Source: Pseudoclavibacter terrae (GTDB taxonomy: Bacteria > Actinomycetota > Actinomycetes > Actinomycetales > Microbacteriaceae). From it: a DNA stretch of 64,000 nucleotides. Below the pieces are notes generated by a model. It was not told where the DNA came from. It worked only from the letters and a program-made list of their open reading frames with translations, and searched no databases. The DNA is taken from contig NZ_WBJX01000001.1 in NCBI RefSeq assembly GCF_008831075.1, forward strand, positions 478,647-542,646, read 5' to 3'. Each line of letters opens with the position of its first letter. Within the stretch, counting starts at the first letter, position 1. The position numbers and the translations under genes were made by a program. Positions 24,164-33,425 of this stretch are shown here, in pieces.

Positions 24164-25762
24164 CTAGCAGGTGGTGCTGGTGATGATGTAGCCACCGCCG
24201 TAGAAGGAACCGGCAGGCTGGTGGTAGCCCCATACATTGAGGTCGATGGCGTTGGAGATGCCGGTGACGGCGGCGGGGAGTGTTGCTCCGCCGCTGTCGA
24301 GGTTGCCGCCCCACGCGTAGACGCGGCGGTCGGAGCCGAGCGCGAGGTAGGTGCCGTCGGATGCGAATACCTTGACGGCTTGCACTCCGCTCGCGAGGGC
24401 GCGGGCGGCCGTGGTGTAGGCGATGCCGCTGGCGCTGGCGGCGAAGAACTGCGTCACGGCGCCCGCCGCGTTGATGTACGAGCCGCCCGAGTAGTTGCTG
24501 ATGGACCAGGTGTTGAACGTCGAGACGCCCGTCGCGCGCTGCGTCCAGTTGGCGCCACCGGTGGAGCTGCTGAAGGCGCCTCCGGAGCTGTACAGGCCGC
24601 CGTCGTTGGTCAGTGCGAACACGGCGGAGGGGCCGGCTTCGATGGAGCGGATGGATGCGGGGAAGCCGGCGCGCGGGGTCAGCGTGTGTGCTGCGGTGCT
24701 CCACGTCTGCACGGAGCCGTTGGCCATGAGGACAGCTCCGCCGAAGGTGTACGCGGTCTCGCGGACCGCGTAGCTGCTGAACTGTGTCGCTCCTGCGGTG
24801 CCGGCGATGAGCGTTGCGGCGGCGGTCGCGCCCGTGTTCGCCCACCAGTAGAGGCCGGCCGATGTGAGGACGTACGAGTATCCATCGTTGGACTGCGCGT
24901 CGATGACGTTCCCGGAGATGCCGGTGACGGGCGTCGTGGTGAGGGGGCCGGTGCCGGTCCCGTTCCGGTACCACTGGTAGACGGCGGCTCCCGTTGCGCC
25001 GGCGGCGACGCCACCGGCACCCGCGTTGCTGGCCTGCACGGAGGTCCAGCTGTCGACGAGCCTGACACCGCTCACGTTCGTGCCGCCCACGGCGAGGATC
25101 GAGTGGTTCGGGGCCTGGGTGCCCGAGTTGTTGCCCCAGATCTGCACGGACCCGCCCGGGCTCACGATAACGGCTGCATTCGAACCGATGGACACTGTGC
25201 CGGTCGCCGCCTGGTCGCCGGAGATGGCACCAAGGGTGCCGGTCGTGATCCCCGTCATCGCCACGGTCGAGAACGTGGGCGCGGTGGTTGCGGGTCCGAC
25301 GCTGCGGCGCAGTTCGGTGACGGTGCCCGGCGAGGGGTTGACGTCGCCGAAGACCTGCGCCGGAGACACTTGGGCGTTCACGGTTCCGGTGATCGCGTAG
25401 GAGCCGGCGGGGCCCGTGACGGTGAAGGCCGGGACGTTGACGACGCCGTCGGCGACGGTCGTGACGTTGGCCGTGGTGCCACCGGCGGTGAAGGTGAGTC
25501 CGGCGGGCAACTGGAGAGAGACCGGCGTTCCGACCGGGGCAGCGGCGCCGCGAAGCGTCACGCGGAAGCGAGCGGTGCCCGCAGACGTCGCCACGCAGCG
25601 GGTGGCGGAGAAGTCACTGAGGGGTGCGATGCGGAATTCCCGCGGAGACGCCGCCGCGCTCGGCGCGGACGCCGCGACGGCGATGACGGGCGCTGACCAC
25701 GCCGCGCCCCGGATGATGGTGCGTCGATTGATGCGGTGGTCTTGAGGCGTTGCGGAGGTCAT
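24164..25762 (-). CDS. Tat-exported RCC1-like repeat protein
   Basis: 532 residues. Tat signal NRRTIIRGAAWSAPVIAVAA at residues ~12-31 with an ASA-type cleavage region. An Ig-like stretch at residues ~45-130 is followed by repeats whose strands read like VQIWGNNSG, VYQWYRNG, LYWWANTG and VYAWGGNLDSG, the W-G patterns of RCC1-type propeller blades. The end is LDLNVWGYHQPAGSFYGGGY and a C-terminal Cys. Paralogue of the gene at 27204 with nearly identical length and ending; the two flank the FUSC gene and all three face the same way. Probably secreted or surface-exposed; ligand unknown. Confidence 0.75.
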   Translation of the reverse strand: MTSATPQDHRINRRTIIRGAAWSAPVIAVAASAPSAAASPREFRIAPLSDFSATRCVATSAGTARFRVTLRGAAAPVGTPVSLQLPAGLTFTAGGTTANVTTVADGVVNVPAFTVTGPAGSYAITGTVNAQVSPAQVFGDVNPSPGTVTELRRSVGPATTAPTFSTVAMTGITTGTLGAISGDQAATGTVSIGSNAAVIVSPGGSVQIWGNNSGTQAPNHSILAVGGTNVSGVRLVDSWTSVQASNAGAGGVAAGATGAAVYQWYRNGTGTGPLTTTPVTGISGNVIDAQSNDGYSYVLTSAGLYWWANTGATAAATLIAGTAGATQFSSYAVRETAYTFGGAVLMANGSVQTWSTAAHTLTPRAGFPASIRSIEAGPSAVFALTNDGGLYSSGGAFSSSTGGANWTQRATGVSTFNTWSISNYSGGSYINAAGAVTQFFAASASGIAYTTAARALASGVQAVKVFASDGTYLALGSDRRVYAWGGNLDSGGATLPAAVTGISNAIDLNVWGYHQPAGSFYGGGYIITSTTC

Positions 25763-25975
25763 GCGCGAGTACTGCTCCAGATCGGGGGATGCGGCGGGGG
25801 AGCCTCAAGGCGGGCCGCTGGGGCACTCGAAAGGCACAAACGGCTCAATCATAGTCACGAGACCAACTTTTCAGTCGGCGAATTTCGATCCGAACGGGTT
25901 GTCACTTGCCGGAAGACGGACATCCAGACAAGACCCGCATCTCGGGCCGCTGACGGCGGCCAGTCGGGTCGGTCG

Positions 25976-27058
25976 TCAGCTCTCGGAGCTCGCGTGCTTC
26001 TCGCCGTCGACGCGGTACTGGACCTCGGTGACGATCTTCCTGAGCGCGTAGATGGTGACCGTCCGGCGCTGACTGGGTGGGTCCCACCCAGTGTGGTGCT
26101 TGAATTCCAGCTGCTGCAGATCTTCGAGGGCGGTGGATGCGGCGCTGAGTCGTGGGGAGAGGTCGTCGTCGGGGTCTTCCCACGCGCGCATGACCTGCGC
26201 GATCTGCTCGCCCGCCGCGGCGAGTGCCCGACTCGACTCCGCTTGCGCCTCGCTCCAGGACCGCTCGAGGAATGGCTCCTGCAGTTCGGCGATGTGTCGG
26301 ACGATGCGGCTGAGGCTGTCGAGCTGGCCTTGGGCCGAGTTGCTGTCGAACTTCGACCGGAGTCGCCGCGCGTTGCCTCGCAAGTTGTCCTGGACTTCGC
26401 CGACGAGGGACTTGGCGTCGGTGAGCTGAGTCTCGAGGCGACGAAGCGAGGCACGCCAGTCATCGAGCGCGTCCTGGGGGAGCTCCTCACCGGGGAGCTC
26501 GGTGGCGCGTTTGATGGCATCGGCGGCCGCGGTCTTGACCGTGCCGAGGGCCTCGAGCGCCTGTTTCGTGCCGGTCGTCGGCGGGATCAGCAGGTTCAGT
26601 CCCACGCCGATGGCGGCTCCCACGGCCATCTGCACGACGTAGCCGATCGAGAAGCCGTCCGGGTTCGCGCCGCCGACGACGAACACGAAGAGCGCCGCGA
26701 TCGGGATGTAGTCGCGTCCAGCCCCGAAGGCGGGGATGCCGGCCAGCAGCGTCCCGACGCCGACGGCGACGGGAACGGCGAGCGCCACGGGGGTCCCCAG
26801 GGTGACGAGCGCACCGGATGCGAGCACGCCGAGGAGCACTCCGACCACGACCTGCATGCTCGACCGCACTGATCCGGCGACGGTCGGCACGCTTGCGACC
26901 AGCGCGCCGAGGGGCGCGTAGTAGGCGTACGCGTTGGCTTCCCCGGGGACGAGGTGTCCGGCGTACCACGCGAGGGTCGCCGCCGCTGCCGTCTTGGCGA
27001 CGTGCAGGAGCCGGGACGGGGTGATGGCGGGGAGGAGGGCGCGGACGATTCTGTGCAT
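25976..27058 (-). CDS. FUSC/aromatic acid exporter-family membrane protein
   Basis: 360 residues from the ATG at 27058. Five or six hydrophobic segments at residues ~15-165 (AAAATLAWYAGHLVPG; YYAPLGALVASVPTVAGSV; VVVGVLLGVLASGALVTLG; IPIAALFVFVVGG; QMAVGAAIGVGLNLLIPP), with the P-T-V-x-G-S-V-R-S segment typical of FUSC/ArAE proteins. A ~190-residue cytoplasmic helical domain rich in Glu, Arg and Gln follows. Half the size of FUSC exporters with two membrane blocks, like the single-block actinobacterial kind. Substrate unknown. A longer open frame upstream would overlap the neighbouring gene's end and is not used. Confidence 0.75.
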   Translation of the reverse strand: MHRIVRALLPAITPSRLLHVAKTAAAATLAWYAGHLVPGEANAYAYYAPLGALVASVPTVAGSVRSSMQVVVGVLLGVLASGALVTLGTPVALAVPVAVGVGTLLAGIPAFGAGRDYIPIAALFVFVVGGANPDGFSIGYVVQMAVGAAIGVGLNLLIPPTTGTKQALEALGTVKTAAADAIKRATELPGEELPQDALDDWRASLRRLETQLTDAKSLVGEVQDNLRGNARRLRSKFDSNSAQGQLDSLSRIVRHIAELQEPFLERSWSEAQAESSRALAAAGEQIAQVMRAWEDPDDDLSPRLSAASTALEDLQQLEFKHHTGWDPPSQRRTVTIYALRKIVTEVQYRVDGEKHASSES

Positions 27059-27203
27059 CGACTCAACTCTGGCGGTTGCGACTTCGAGTGCGCTCAGGGT
27101 TGACACGCGCCGAGAGTTCGGGGTGCGAAGTCGCATCGACGAGTTGGCGAGCACCGGAGCGCGCACTCCTCCCGTCCGGCGCCGTGTCAACGTGCCCGAG
27201 GAG

Positions 27204-28805
27204 TCAGCAGACAGTGCCTTCGATGACGTAGCCGCCGCCGTAGTAGCTGCCGGCGGTGGGGTGGTAGCCCCACACGTTGAGGTCGATGACGTTGTCGCTC
27301 GGGACCAGCTTCGGGTTGCCGCGCGTGCCGTTGTCGAGGTTGCCGCCCCACGCGTAGACGCTGCCGTCTGAAGCGAGCGCGAGGTAGGTGCCGTCGGATG
27401 CGAAGACCTTCGTGATGGCCTTGCCCGTGGCGTCGGCCGTCTTCGCTTCGGCCTTGAACGCGTAGTCGACGCTGATGCCGGGGATGCGCGTGGACGCGTG
27501 GAACTGCATCATGGTTCCGGTGGACGTGATGTAGAGGCCGCCGACGTAGTTGCGGATCGCCCACGACGCGAACGCCGCGACGTTCCGCGCGCGCCTCGTC
27601 CAGGCGGCGCCCCCAGCTGAGAAGCCGAATGCGGAGCCGCTCGTCCACAGGTCGCCGTTCGTGGTGCGCACGATGATGGCACCGGAGTTGGCCTCGACCT
27701 GCGCTATGCCGGTCGGCGCGCCTGCCACGGTCGTCAGGGTGTGGCCGTTGGTCCACTGGCGGATCGCGCCGTTCGCGAAGAGGACTGCACCGCCGTGCAC
27801 GAAGCTGGTCTCGCGCACGCCGTAGGTGCTGATCGCGGAAGCGCCTGCGGTGCCGGAGATGAGGGTAGCGGTGACGGTCGTGCCGCTTGTCGCGTTGCCC
27901 CAGTAGTGGAGGCCAGCGGTGGTGAGCACGTAGCTGAAGCCGTCGTTCGACTCGGCGGCGATGACGGTGCCGGTGATGCCCGTGACCTTCGCGACGACGG
28001 GGGCACCGGTGCCGGTCCCCGTGCGATACCACTGGTAGACCTCGGTGCCAGTCGAACCGGTCGCGACCCCGCCGGTAGAAGTGTTGCCGTCCTGCAGCGA
28101 GGTCCACGCGTCGACGAAGGTCATGTTCGTCACGTTCGTGCCCCCGTACTGGAGGGTCCCGGGGGCGCTCTGGTCGGCACCCACGTTGCGACCCCAGTAG
28201 CGAACGAGTCCGCCGGCGACAAGGACGGCCGCGTTCGAGCCTGCGCTGCTGTTCGCCTGGTCTCCGGAGATCGCTCCAACAGTTGCGGTCGTGAGGCCGG
28301 GAACGGTCGACCAGTTGATCTGGGGTGCGTTGCTGCTCGACGTTCCCACGTCACGCGTGATCTGCACGACCTGGCCTGGGGATGCGGTGATCGACCCGTA
28401 CGCGTAGGCGACGACGCCCTCGTACGTGGCGGTGATCGTGTAGGCGCCCGCGGTGCCGGTGGCTCGGAAGGCGGGTACCCGGGCGACTCCACCCGCGCCG
28501 ATCGTGACGTTTGCTGTGCGGCCGCCTGTCGTGAACTCGAGCCCGACGGGCAGCTGTATGGCAACGGTCCCGGTGGTTGGCGCTGGCTTCTCGCCGATGG
28601 TCGCCTCGAAGCGAACCTGCCCGGCGTCGACGGTGCCGCATCGGGTGGCGCCGAACCCGGTGAGTCCCACGATGAGCGGCTCGTTCGAGGCCGCGGCGAG
28701 CGGCGCGCTCGCGAGCGCCGCAAGCACGGGTGTGGTCCAGGCTGCGGTCGCCATGACGGTTCGGCGCGAGAGGCGGCTCTTGGGGTCGGGTGCTGCGTGC
28801 GTCAC
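27204..28805 (-). CDS. Tat-exported RCC1-like repeat protein (paralogue of the gene at 24164)
   Basis: 533 residues from the GTG at 28805, which has AGGAG 6 bases upstream; the frame extends to 28997 but without a signal. Tat signal SRRTVMATAAWTTPVLAALA with cleavage near AAA. Same plan as the protein at 24164: an Ig-like part (QLPVGLEFTTGGRTANVTIG), then blades with RYWGRNVG, VYQWYRTG, LHYWGNATSG, VYAWGGNLDNG, and the ending LDLNVWGYHPTAGSYYGGGY with a final Cys. The shared architecture and ending argue for duplication with subsequent divergence. Confidence 0.75.
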   Translation of the reverse strand: MTHAAPDPKSRLSRRTVMATAAWTTPVLAALASAPLAAASNEPLIVGLTGFGATRCGTVDAGQVRFEATIGEKPAPTTGTVAIQLPVGLEFTTGGRTANVTIGAGGVARVPAFRATGTAGAYTITATYEGVVAYAYGSITASPGQVVQITRDVGTSSSNAPQINWSTVPGLTTATVGAISGDQANSSAGSNAAVLVAGGLVRYWGRNVGADQSAPGTLQYGGTNVTNMTFVDAWTSLQDGNTSTGGVATGSTGTEVYQWYRTGTGTGAPVVAKVTGITGTVIAAESNDGFSYVLTTAGLHYWGNATSGTTVTATLISGTAGASAISTYGVRETSFVHGGAVLFANGAIRQWTNGHTLTTVAGAPTGIAQVEANSGAIIVRTTNGDLWTSGSAFGFSAGGAAWTRRARNVAAFASWAIRNYVGGLYITSTGTMMQFHASTRIPGISVDYAFKAEAKTADATGKAITKVFASDGTYLALASDGSVYAWGGNLDNGTRGNPKLVPSDNVIDLNVWGYHPTAGSYYGGGYVIEGTVC

Positions 28806-29049
28806 TGGGGCTCCTGGGCTGGATCGTGTCCAAGGTGGATGCGCGCGACGGCGGGTCCGTGCGCCTTGGCGGCCAGGCAGATGACTTCTGGCGGCGAGGA
28901 CGGACGCGATGGCCGTGCGGGTCTGGGTGCCACATGAGAGAGCACCTACCAACTGGTCGGGTATGGCTCCAGGTTGCCAGAAGTGAACGACGTCCACAAT
29001 TTCTCGGAGGACTAAATCAGTGGCCTATGCGTGACGGAGAGCAACGGAG

Positions 29050-29085
29050 AAGGCGGGGCGGATGCCTGCGCATCCGCCCCGCCTT
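29050..29085 (-). terminator. Intrinsic terminator after the BCCT transporter gene
   Basis: A perfect 16-bp stem: AAGGCGGGGCGGATGC (29050-29065), loop CTGC, GCATCCGCCCCGCCTT (29070-29085). It lies 21 bases past the stop of the minus-strand transporter gene. Confidence 0.85.
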
Positions 29086-29106
29086 CGGTCCCGATTCGAG
29101 TCCTGA

Positions 29107-30903
29107 CTATCGTTCGGTGGGGCTCCCAGGGCTCGCATCCGTGTCAGGCGAGGATGCGGCAGCGCCCACGATGGGCATCTGGTTCGTCTGGGGTCCGGCG
29201 ACCGGCACACTCATGACCGGCGCCCTCCGCAGCCACGGGAACTTCGGCCGCTTCGGCTCACGCTCGACGGGCTCTTCGACTTCGAGGCCGTAGAAGTCGC
29301 CGATGTGTCCGAGCAGCGCGGCTCGCTGCGCGCGTTCGTACGCGCGCTTCTCGCGGGCGAAGGCGATGGCGGTCGAGAAGCAGGTGAGGATCAGGATGAC
29401 CGAGAAGGGCAACGCGATCATGATCGCCGCTGTCTGGAGAGCCGTCAGCCCGCCGGAGAGCAGCAGCGCCGTGGCGAGGACGGCAGTCATGAGAGCGAAG
29501 AACGCGCGCACCCAGTTCTTGGGCTCGGCCTGCCCGCCGCTCGCCAGCATTCCCATGACGAGTGCGCCGGAGTCGGCGGAGGTGATGAAGAACACCGCGA
29601 TGAGCAGGATCACGCCGAAGGTCAGCACCGTCCCTGCAGGCAGGGTCGCGACCATCTGGAACAACGCCCCCTGCACGTCGAGCTCCCCGTTCGCGTCGAG
29701 GAACTGCGTCTCGCCGGTCAGCTCCTGGTAGATGGCCGTCCCGCCGAGCACCGAGAACCAGAGGAACGTCACGAGCGTCGGCACGAGCATGACGCCCGTC
29801 ACGAACTGGCGCACTGTCCGGCCCCGTGAGATGCGCGCGATGAACACGCCCACGAAGGGCGCCCACGACATCCACCAGCCCCAGTAGAACGTCGTCCAGC
29901 TCGCCTGCCACGCCTCGCCTTCCGCGCCCTGGTAGGCGCTCACGTTGAAGGACAGCCCGACGAAGTTCTGGACGTAGTGGCCCATCGACTGCACGAAGTC
30001 CCTCAACAGGAACTGAGTCGGACCGACGATCAGGATGAAGAGGACGAGCACGCCCGCAAGCACCAGGTTGGTGTTCGAGAGCCACTTCATGCCCTTGCCG
30101 ACCCCGGAGAGCACAGAGAAGAGCACGAAGGCGGTGATGACCGCGATGATCGCCACCGACGAGGTCGTCGAGGTGGTCAGTATGCCCGCAGCTTCCAGTC
30201 CGGAGCCGATCTGCAGCACACCGAGCCCCAGAGACGTCGCAACGCCGAAGACGGTTCCCACGAGCGCGACCACGTCGATGAGATTTCCCCAGCCGCCGCG
30301 GATGCGCCTTCCGAACATGGGTTCAAGTGCCCAGCGGATGCTCACGGAACGACCTCGGCGGTGGATCGCGTATGCGAGGGCCAGCCCGAGCACGATGTAG
30401 ATCGCCCAGGCGTGCACTCCCCAGTGGAGGAAGGTCTGCGACATGGCCTGCTGCGCCAGTTCCACCTCAGTGCCAGTCACGCTCGGACGTGGCATGAGGA
30501 AGTGGCTCAACGGCTCACTCACCCCGTAGAACACGAGACCGATGCCCATGCCGGCGGCGAAGAGCAACGCCAGCCAGGACATGTTCGAGAACTCGGGTTC
30601 GTCGTCGTCCTTGCCGAGCTTGATGTCTCCGTACTTGCCGAAGCCCACCCAGATGCTGAAGACGACGAAGAACGCGGCGACGAGGACGTAGTACCAGGAG
30701 AAGTTCTGGATGATCGAACCCTGGATGGCGTTGAAGGTGCTCTCGGCGACGCTCGGGGCGATGATCGCAAACCCGGCGAAGGCGAGGATGATGATGGCCG
30801 CGGGCCAGAACACCCACCGTTTGATCGCAGGTGGGACCCGTTTGTCAGTGGCAGATGCAGCCGTCAGGCCAGGGGAATCTGGTGTAGGGGAGCTGGAAGT
30901 CAC
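29107..30903 (-). CDS. BCCT-family (betaine/carnitine/choline) transporter
   Basis: 598 residues with about twelve membrane helices. Family marks: GMGIGLVFYGVSEPLSHF (the glycine-rich stretch and EP pair near residue 120) and FYWGWWMSWAPFVGVFIARI near residue 345, the Trp-rich betaine-binding helix. A charged C-terminal tail (~60 residues; REKRAYERAQRAALL) resembles the osmosensing tails of BetP-like proteins. Likely a sodium-coupled importer of glycine betaine or a related osmolyte. GTG start with a -10 box 7 bases upstream. Confidence 0.9.
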   Translation of the reverse strand: MTSSSPTPDSPGLTAASATDKRVPPAIKRWVFWPAAIIILAFAGFAIIAPSVAESTFNAIQGSIIQNFSWYYVLVAAFFVVFSIWVGFGKYGDIKLGKDDDEPEFSNMSWLALLFAAGMGIGLVFYGVSEPLSHFLMPRPSVTGTEVELAQQAMSQTFLHWGVHAWAIYIVLGLALAYAIHRRGRSVSIRWALEPMFGRRIRGGWGNLIDVVALVGTVFGVATSLGLGVLQIGSGLEAAGILTTSTTSSVAIIAVITAFVLFSVLSGVGKGMKWLSNTNLVLAGVLVLFILIVGPTQFLLRDFVQSMGHYVQNFVGLSFNVSAYQGAEGEAWQASWTTFYWGWWMSWAPFVGVFIARISRGRTVRQFVTGVMLVPTLVTFLWFSVLGGTAIYQELTGETQFLDANGELDVQGALFQMVATLPAGTVLTFGVILLIAVFFITSADSGALVMGMLASGGQAEPKNWVRAFFALMTAVLATALLLSGGLTALQTAAIMIALPFSVILILTCFSTAIAFAREKRAYERAQRAALLGHIGDFYGLEVEEPVEREPKRPKFPWLRRAPVMSVPVAGPQTNQMPIVGAAASSPDTDASPGSPTER

Positions 30904-30910
30904 TGCGTCA

Positions 30911-30916
30911 ATGGTA
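30911..30916 (-). promoter_or_regulatory. Leaderless-type -10 box TACCAT
   Basis: Minus-strand TACCAT, 7 bases before the GTG of the BCCT transporter. Confidence 0.45.
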
Positions 30917-30967
30917 CGCGAGCTCCGAGAAATCGCTAGTCGGCCTAAGTATTCGGGTCGGTGACCG

Positions 30968-31753
30968 TCAGGCGGGCTCGGTGCGCACCAGCTCGTGAAC
31001 GCCCGAGATGATCTCGTCCGGGCGGAACGGGTAGCGCTCGATCTCGCGCTGGTCGCTGATGCCGGTGAGCACGAGCACGGTGTGCAACCCGGCCTCCATG
31101 CCCGCGACGATGTCCGTGTCCATCCGGTCGCCGATCATGGCGGTGTTGTGCGAGTGGGCGCCGATCTTGTTGAGCGCCGAGCGGAACATCATCGGGTTCG
31201 GCTTGCCGACCACGTAGGGCTCGCGGCCGGTGGCCTTCGTGATGAGCGCCGCGATCGCACCGGTCGCCGGCAGCGGGCCGTCGGCGCTCGGACCCGTGGC
31301 GTCGGGATTGGTCACGATGAAGCGCGCGCCGTTGCCGATGAGGCGGATCGCCTTCGTGATGGCATCGAACGAGTAGTTGCGCGTCTCTCCCACGACCACG
31401 AAGTCTGGGTCGGTCTCGGTCATGATGTAGCCGGCCTCGTGCAGGGCGGTGAGGAGTCCGGCCTCGCCGATGACGAACGCCGAGCCGCCTGGCAGCTGCT
31501 GCTTCAGGAAGTCGGCGGTTGCGAGCGCCGAGGTCCAGAGTCGATCCTCCGGAACGTTGATGCCGCCAGCGCGCAACCGAGCTGCGAGGTCTCGCGCCGT
31601 GAAGATGGAGTTGTTCGTGAGCACCAGGTACGGGGTGTCGTCGCGCTGCCACTGCGCGAGCAGTTCCACCGCGCCCGGCAGTGCTGCCTGCTCGTGCACG
31701 AGCACGCCGTCCATGTCAGTGAGCCAGCATTCGACGTTCGAGCGATCGACCAT
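30968..31753 (-). CDS. HAD-IIA (NagD-like) sugar-phosphate phosphatase
   Basis: 261 residues. HAD motif I LTDMDGVLVHE at residues ~11-21 (nucleophile and acid Asp), motif II LVLTNNS, and motif IV IGDRMDTDIVAGMEAGLHTV near residue 207. The cap between them is of the C2 type seen in NagD and p-nitrophenyl phosphatases. Dephosphorylates small phosphorylated metabolites in the cytoplasm; substrate not readable. Leaderless ATG. Confidence 0.88.
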   Translation of the reverse strand: MVDRSNVECWLTDMDGVLVHEQAALPGAVELLAQWQRDDTPYLVLTNNSIFTARDLAARLRAGGINVPEDRLWTSALATADFLKQQLPGGSAFVIGEAGLLTALHEAGYIMTETDPDFVVVGETRNYSFDAITKAIRLIGNGARFIVTNPDATGPSADGPLPATGAIAALITKATGREPYVVGKPNPMMFRSALNKIGAHSHNTAMIGDRMDTDIVAGMEAGLHTVLVLTGISDQREIERYPFRPDEIISGVHELVRTEPA

Positions 31754-31759
31754 GCCCTC

Positions 31760-31765
31760 AGCCTA
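31760..31765 (-). promoter_or_regulatory. Leaderless-type -10 box TAGGCT
   Basis: Minus-strand TAGGCT, 6 bases before the ATG of the HAD phosphatase. Confidence 0.5.
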
Positions 31766-31842
31766 GGTGGACCCACCGACATCGGGGCGGTCGAGTCCAG
31801 ACTCGCCGGGGCGGGGAGGGTATCGCGTAGACTCACTCCATC

Positions 31843-32022
31843 ATGGACTTCTTCCTCAACGCACTCTGGTCGATCATCCCGACGGTGATCATCGGGGCCG
31901 CGTTCTTCTGGATCCTGACGTCGATCCTCTCCGGCGATCGCCGCGAGCGTGCCATGGCCGACAAGATCGAGCGCGAAGAACGCGCCCGCCTCGGCCTCCC
32001 GCAGCTCGACGCGAACAGCTAG
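31843..32022 (+). CDS. Small membrane protein, 59 residues
   Basis: ATG at 31843, TAG at 32020-32022. MDFFLNALWSIIPTVIIGAA begins a single membrane segment (residues ~4-30), followed by a highly charged helix (SGDRRERAMADKIEREERAR). Third codon positions are almost all G/C. TAGACT 9 bases upstream may be the promoter box. Divergent from the HAD gene and followed by the MFS gene after 70 bases. Small single-helix proteins of this plan are common in actinobacteria; no function assigned. Confidence 0.7.
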   Translation: MDFFLNALWSIIPTVIIGAAFFWILTSILSGDRRERAMADKIEREERARLGLPQLDANS

Positions 32023-32092
32023 CACCTCCCTCCTCTCCACCCTGACCTCCTCGCCGAAGAGGGGGTCAGTTCTCGTCGTCTGGACCCGACCC

Positions 32093-33382
32093 ATGTCTTT
32101 CCTGCTCAACTGGGCGTCGCCCAAGCCGCTCGGCACGCCGTTCCGGTTCCTGCTGTCGTCCTCGCTGTTCTCGAACCTCGCCGACGGCATCCTCATCGCG
32201 GCGGGGCCGCTACTCGTCGCGAGCCTCACCCGCGACCCGTTGCTCGTCTCGCTCGCGCTCGTCGTCCAGCAGCTTCCGTGGCTCGTGTTCGGTCTCTTCG
32301 CGGGTGTCGTCGCCGACCGTCTCCCGCGCGTCGCGATCATCGTCGCGGGGGCCCTGAGCAGAGTCCTGATGCTCGCGATCATCGGCGCGCTCGTGCTGAC
32401 CGACACCATCAACCTGCCGATCCTCTACGTCGCCCTGTTCCTCGTCGGCTCAGCCGAGGTGTTCACTGACAACGCGTGGACCTCGATCGTTCCTGATCTC
32501 GTGCCGTCGAAGGAGCTCGGCATCGGGAACTCGCGCCTCATCGCGAGTCAGACCGTCATGAACCAGCTCGCGGGGCCAGCCATCGGTGGGGCCATCTTCG
32601 CCGTCGGGCACGCACTGCCGTACGGTGTGACCGTCGTCTCGCTGCTCTTCGCCGTCGTGCTGGTCTCGCGCATCACGTCGCCGCCGGTCTCGACCGCGAC
32701 GACAGGGCCGATAGAGACCGTGCGCTCGGTTGCGCGCGTCCGCCGGGACATCGCGAAGGGCTTCGCGTGGCTCTGGCAGAACCCGCCAGTTCGCACGCTC
32801 GCGATCATCCTGTTCGCCTTCAACATCACCTACGGCATGACGTACGGGGTGCTCGTGCTCTACGCGAAGCAGCGCCTGGGTCTCGACGACGCCGGATACG
32901 GCCTGCTTCTCGCCGTCTCGGCCCTCGGCGGGCTGGTGGGCACGGCGCTCTACGCTCGCCTCGAGCGTCGGTTCTCGTACACGAGCCTCATGCGCGCCTG
33001 CCTCGCGCTCGAGACCGTGCTCCATCTTGTGCTCGCGGCGACAGCGAACGTCATCGTCGCCGGCGCGACCATGTTCGTCTTCGGGATGTACTCGGTCATT
33101 TGGGCAACGCTCGCGAGCACGATCCGAGGCCGTGCCGTGCCGAGTCGGATGCGCGGCCGTGTGTCGAGCGTCTACTTCCTCGGCATGATCGGCGGCATGG
33201 CGGTCGGCTCGTTCGTGGGCGGGCTCATCGGCCAGGGGTTCGGTATCGTCGCCACGATCTGGGTCGCGTTCGGGGTCAGCATCCTCATCCTGGCGCTCGT
33301 CTGGCGGTCGTTGGTCAACGTCGGTCGAGCGGGCGCTCTGAGGGAGCACCCAGATAGCTCCGGGGAGCGCGGCGTAACCTGA
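32093..33382 (+). CDS. Major facilitator superfamily exporter (EntS/DHA3-like)
   Basis: 429 residues with twelve predicted membrane helices. Begins MSFLLNWASPKPLGTPFRFL. The loop after helix 2 reads FAGVVADRLPRVAIIV, the MFS motif A (G-x-x-x-D-R). The helix 3-6 part has TDNAWTSIVPDLVPSKELG, and the linker after helix 6 is basic (ARVRRDIAKGFAWLWQNPPV), both typical of the EntS/MFS_3 subgroup of siderophore and drug exporters. Substrate unknown. The frame is open upstream across the 59-residue gene, but that part is out of register and ignored. Confidence 0.85.
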   Translation: MSFLLNWASPKPLGTPFRFLLSSSLFSNLADGILIAAGPLLVASLTRDPLLVSLALVVQQLPWLVFGLFAGVVADRLPRVAIIVAGALSRVLMLAIIGALVLTDTINLPILYVALFLVGSAEVFTDNAWTSIVPDLVPSKELGIGNSRLIASQTVMNQLAGPAIGGAIFAVGHALPYGVTVVSLLFAVVLVSRITSPPVSTATTGPIETVRSVARVRRDIAKGFAWLWQNPPVRTLAIILFAFNITYGMTYGVLVLYAKQRLGLDDAGYGLLLAVSALGGLVGTALYARLERRFSYTSLMRACLALETVLHLVLAATANVIVAGATMFVFGMYSVIWATLASTIRGRAVPSRMRGRVSSVYFLGMIGGMAVGSFVGGLIGQGFGIVATIWVAFGVSILILALVWRSLVNVGRAGALREHPDSSGERGVT

Positions 33383-33425
33383 TCCGCATCGTGCTGGATC
33401 GAGGACGCGGAGGAGGGTGCTGACG

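Noticed and set aside
24023-25696. A 557-codon plus-strand frame rich in Gly, Ala and Arg
   Set aside because: Antisense of the RCC1-like exported protein gene; low-complexity shadow.
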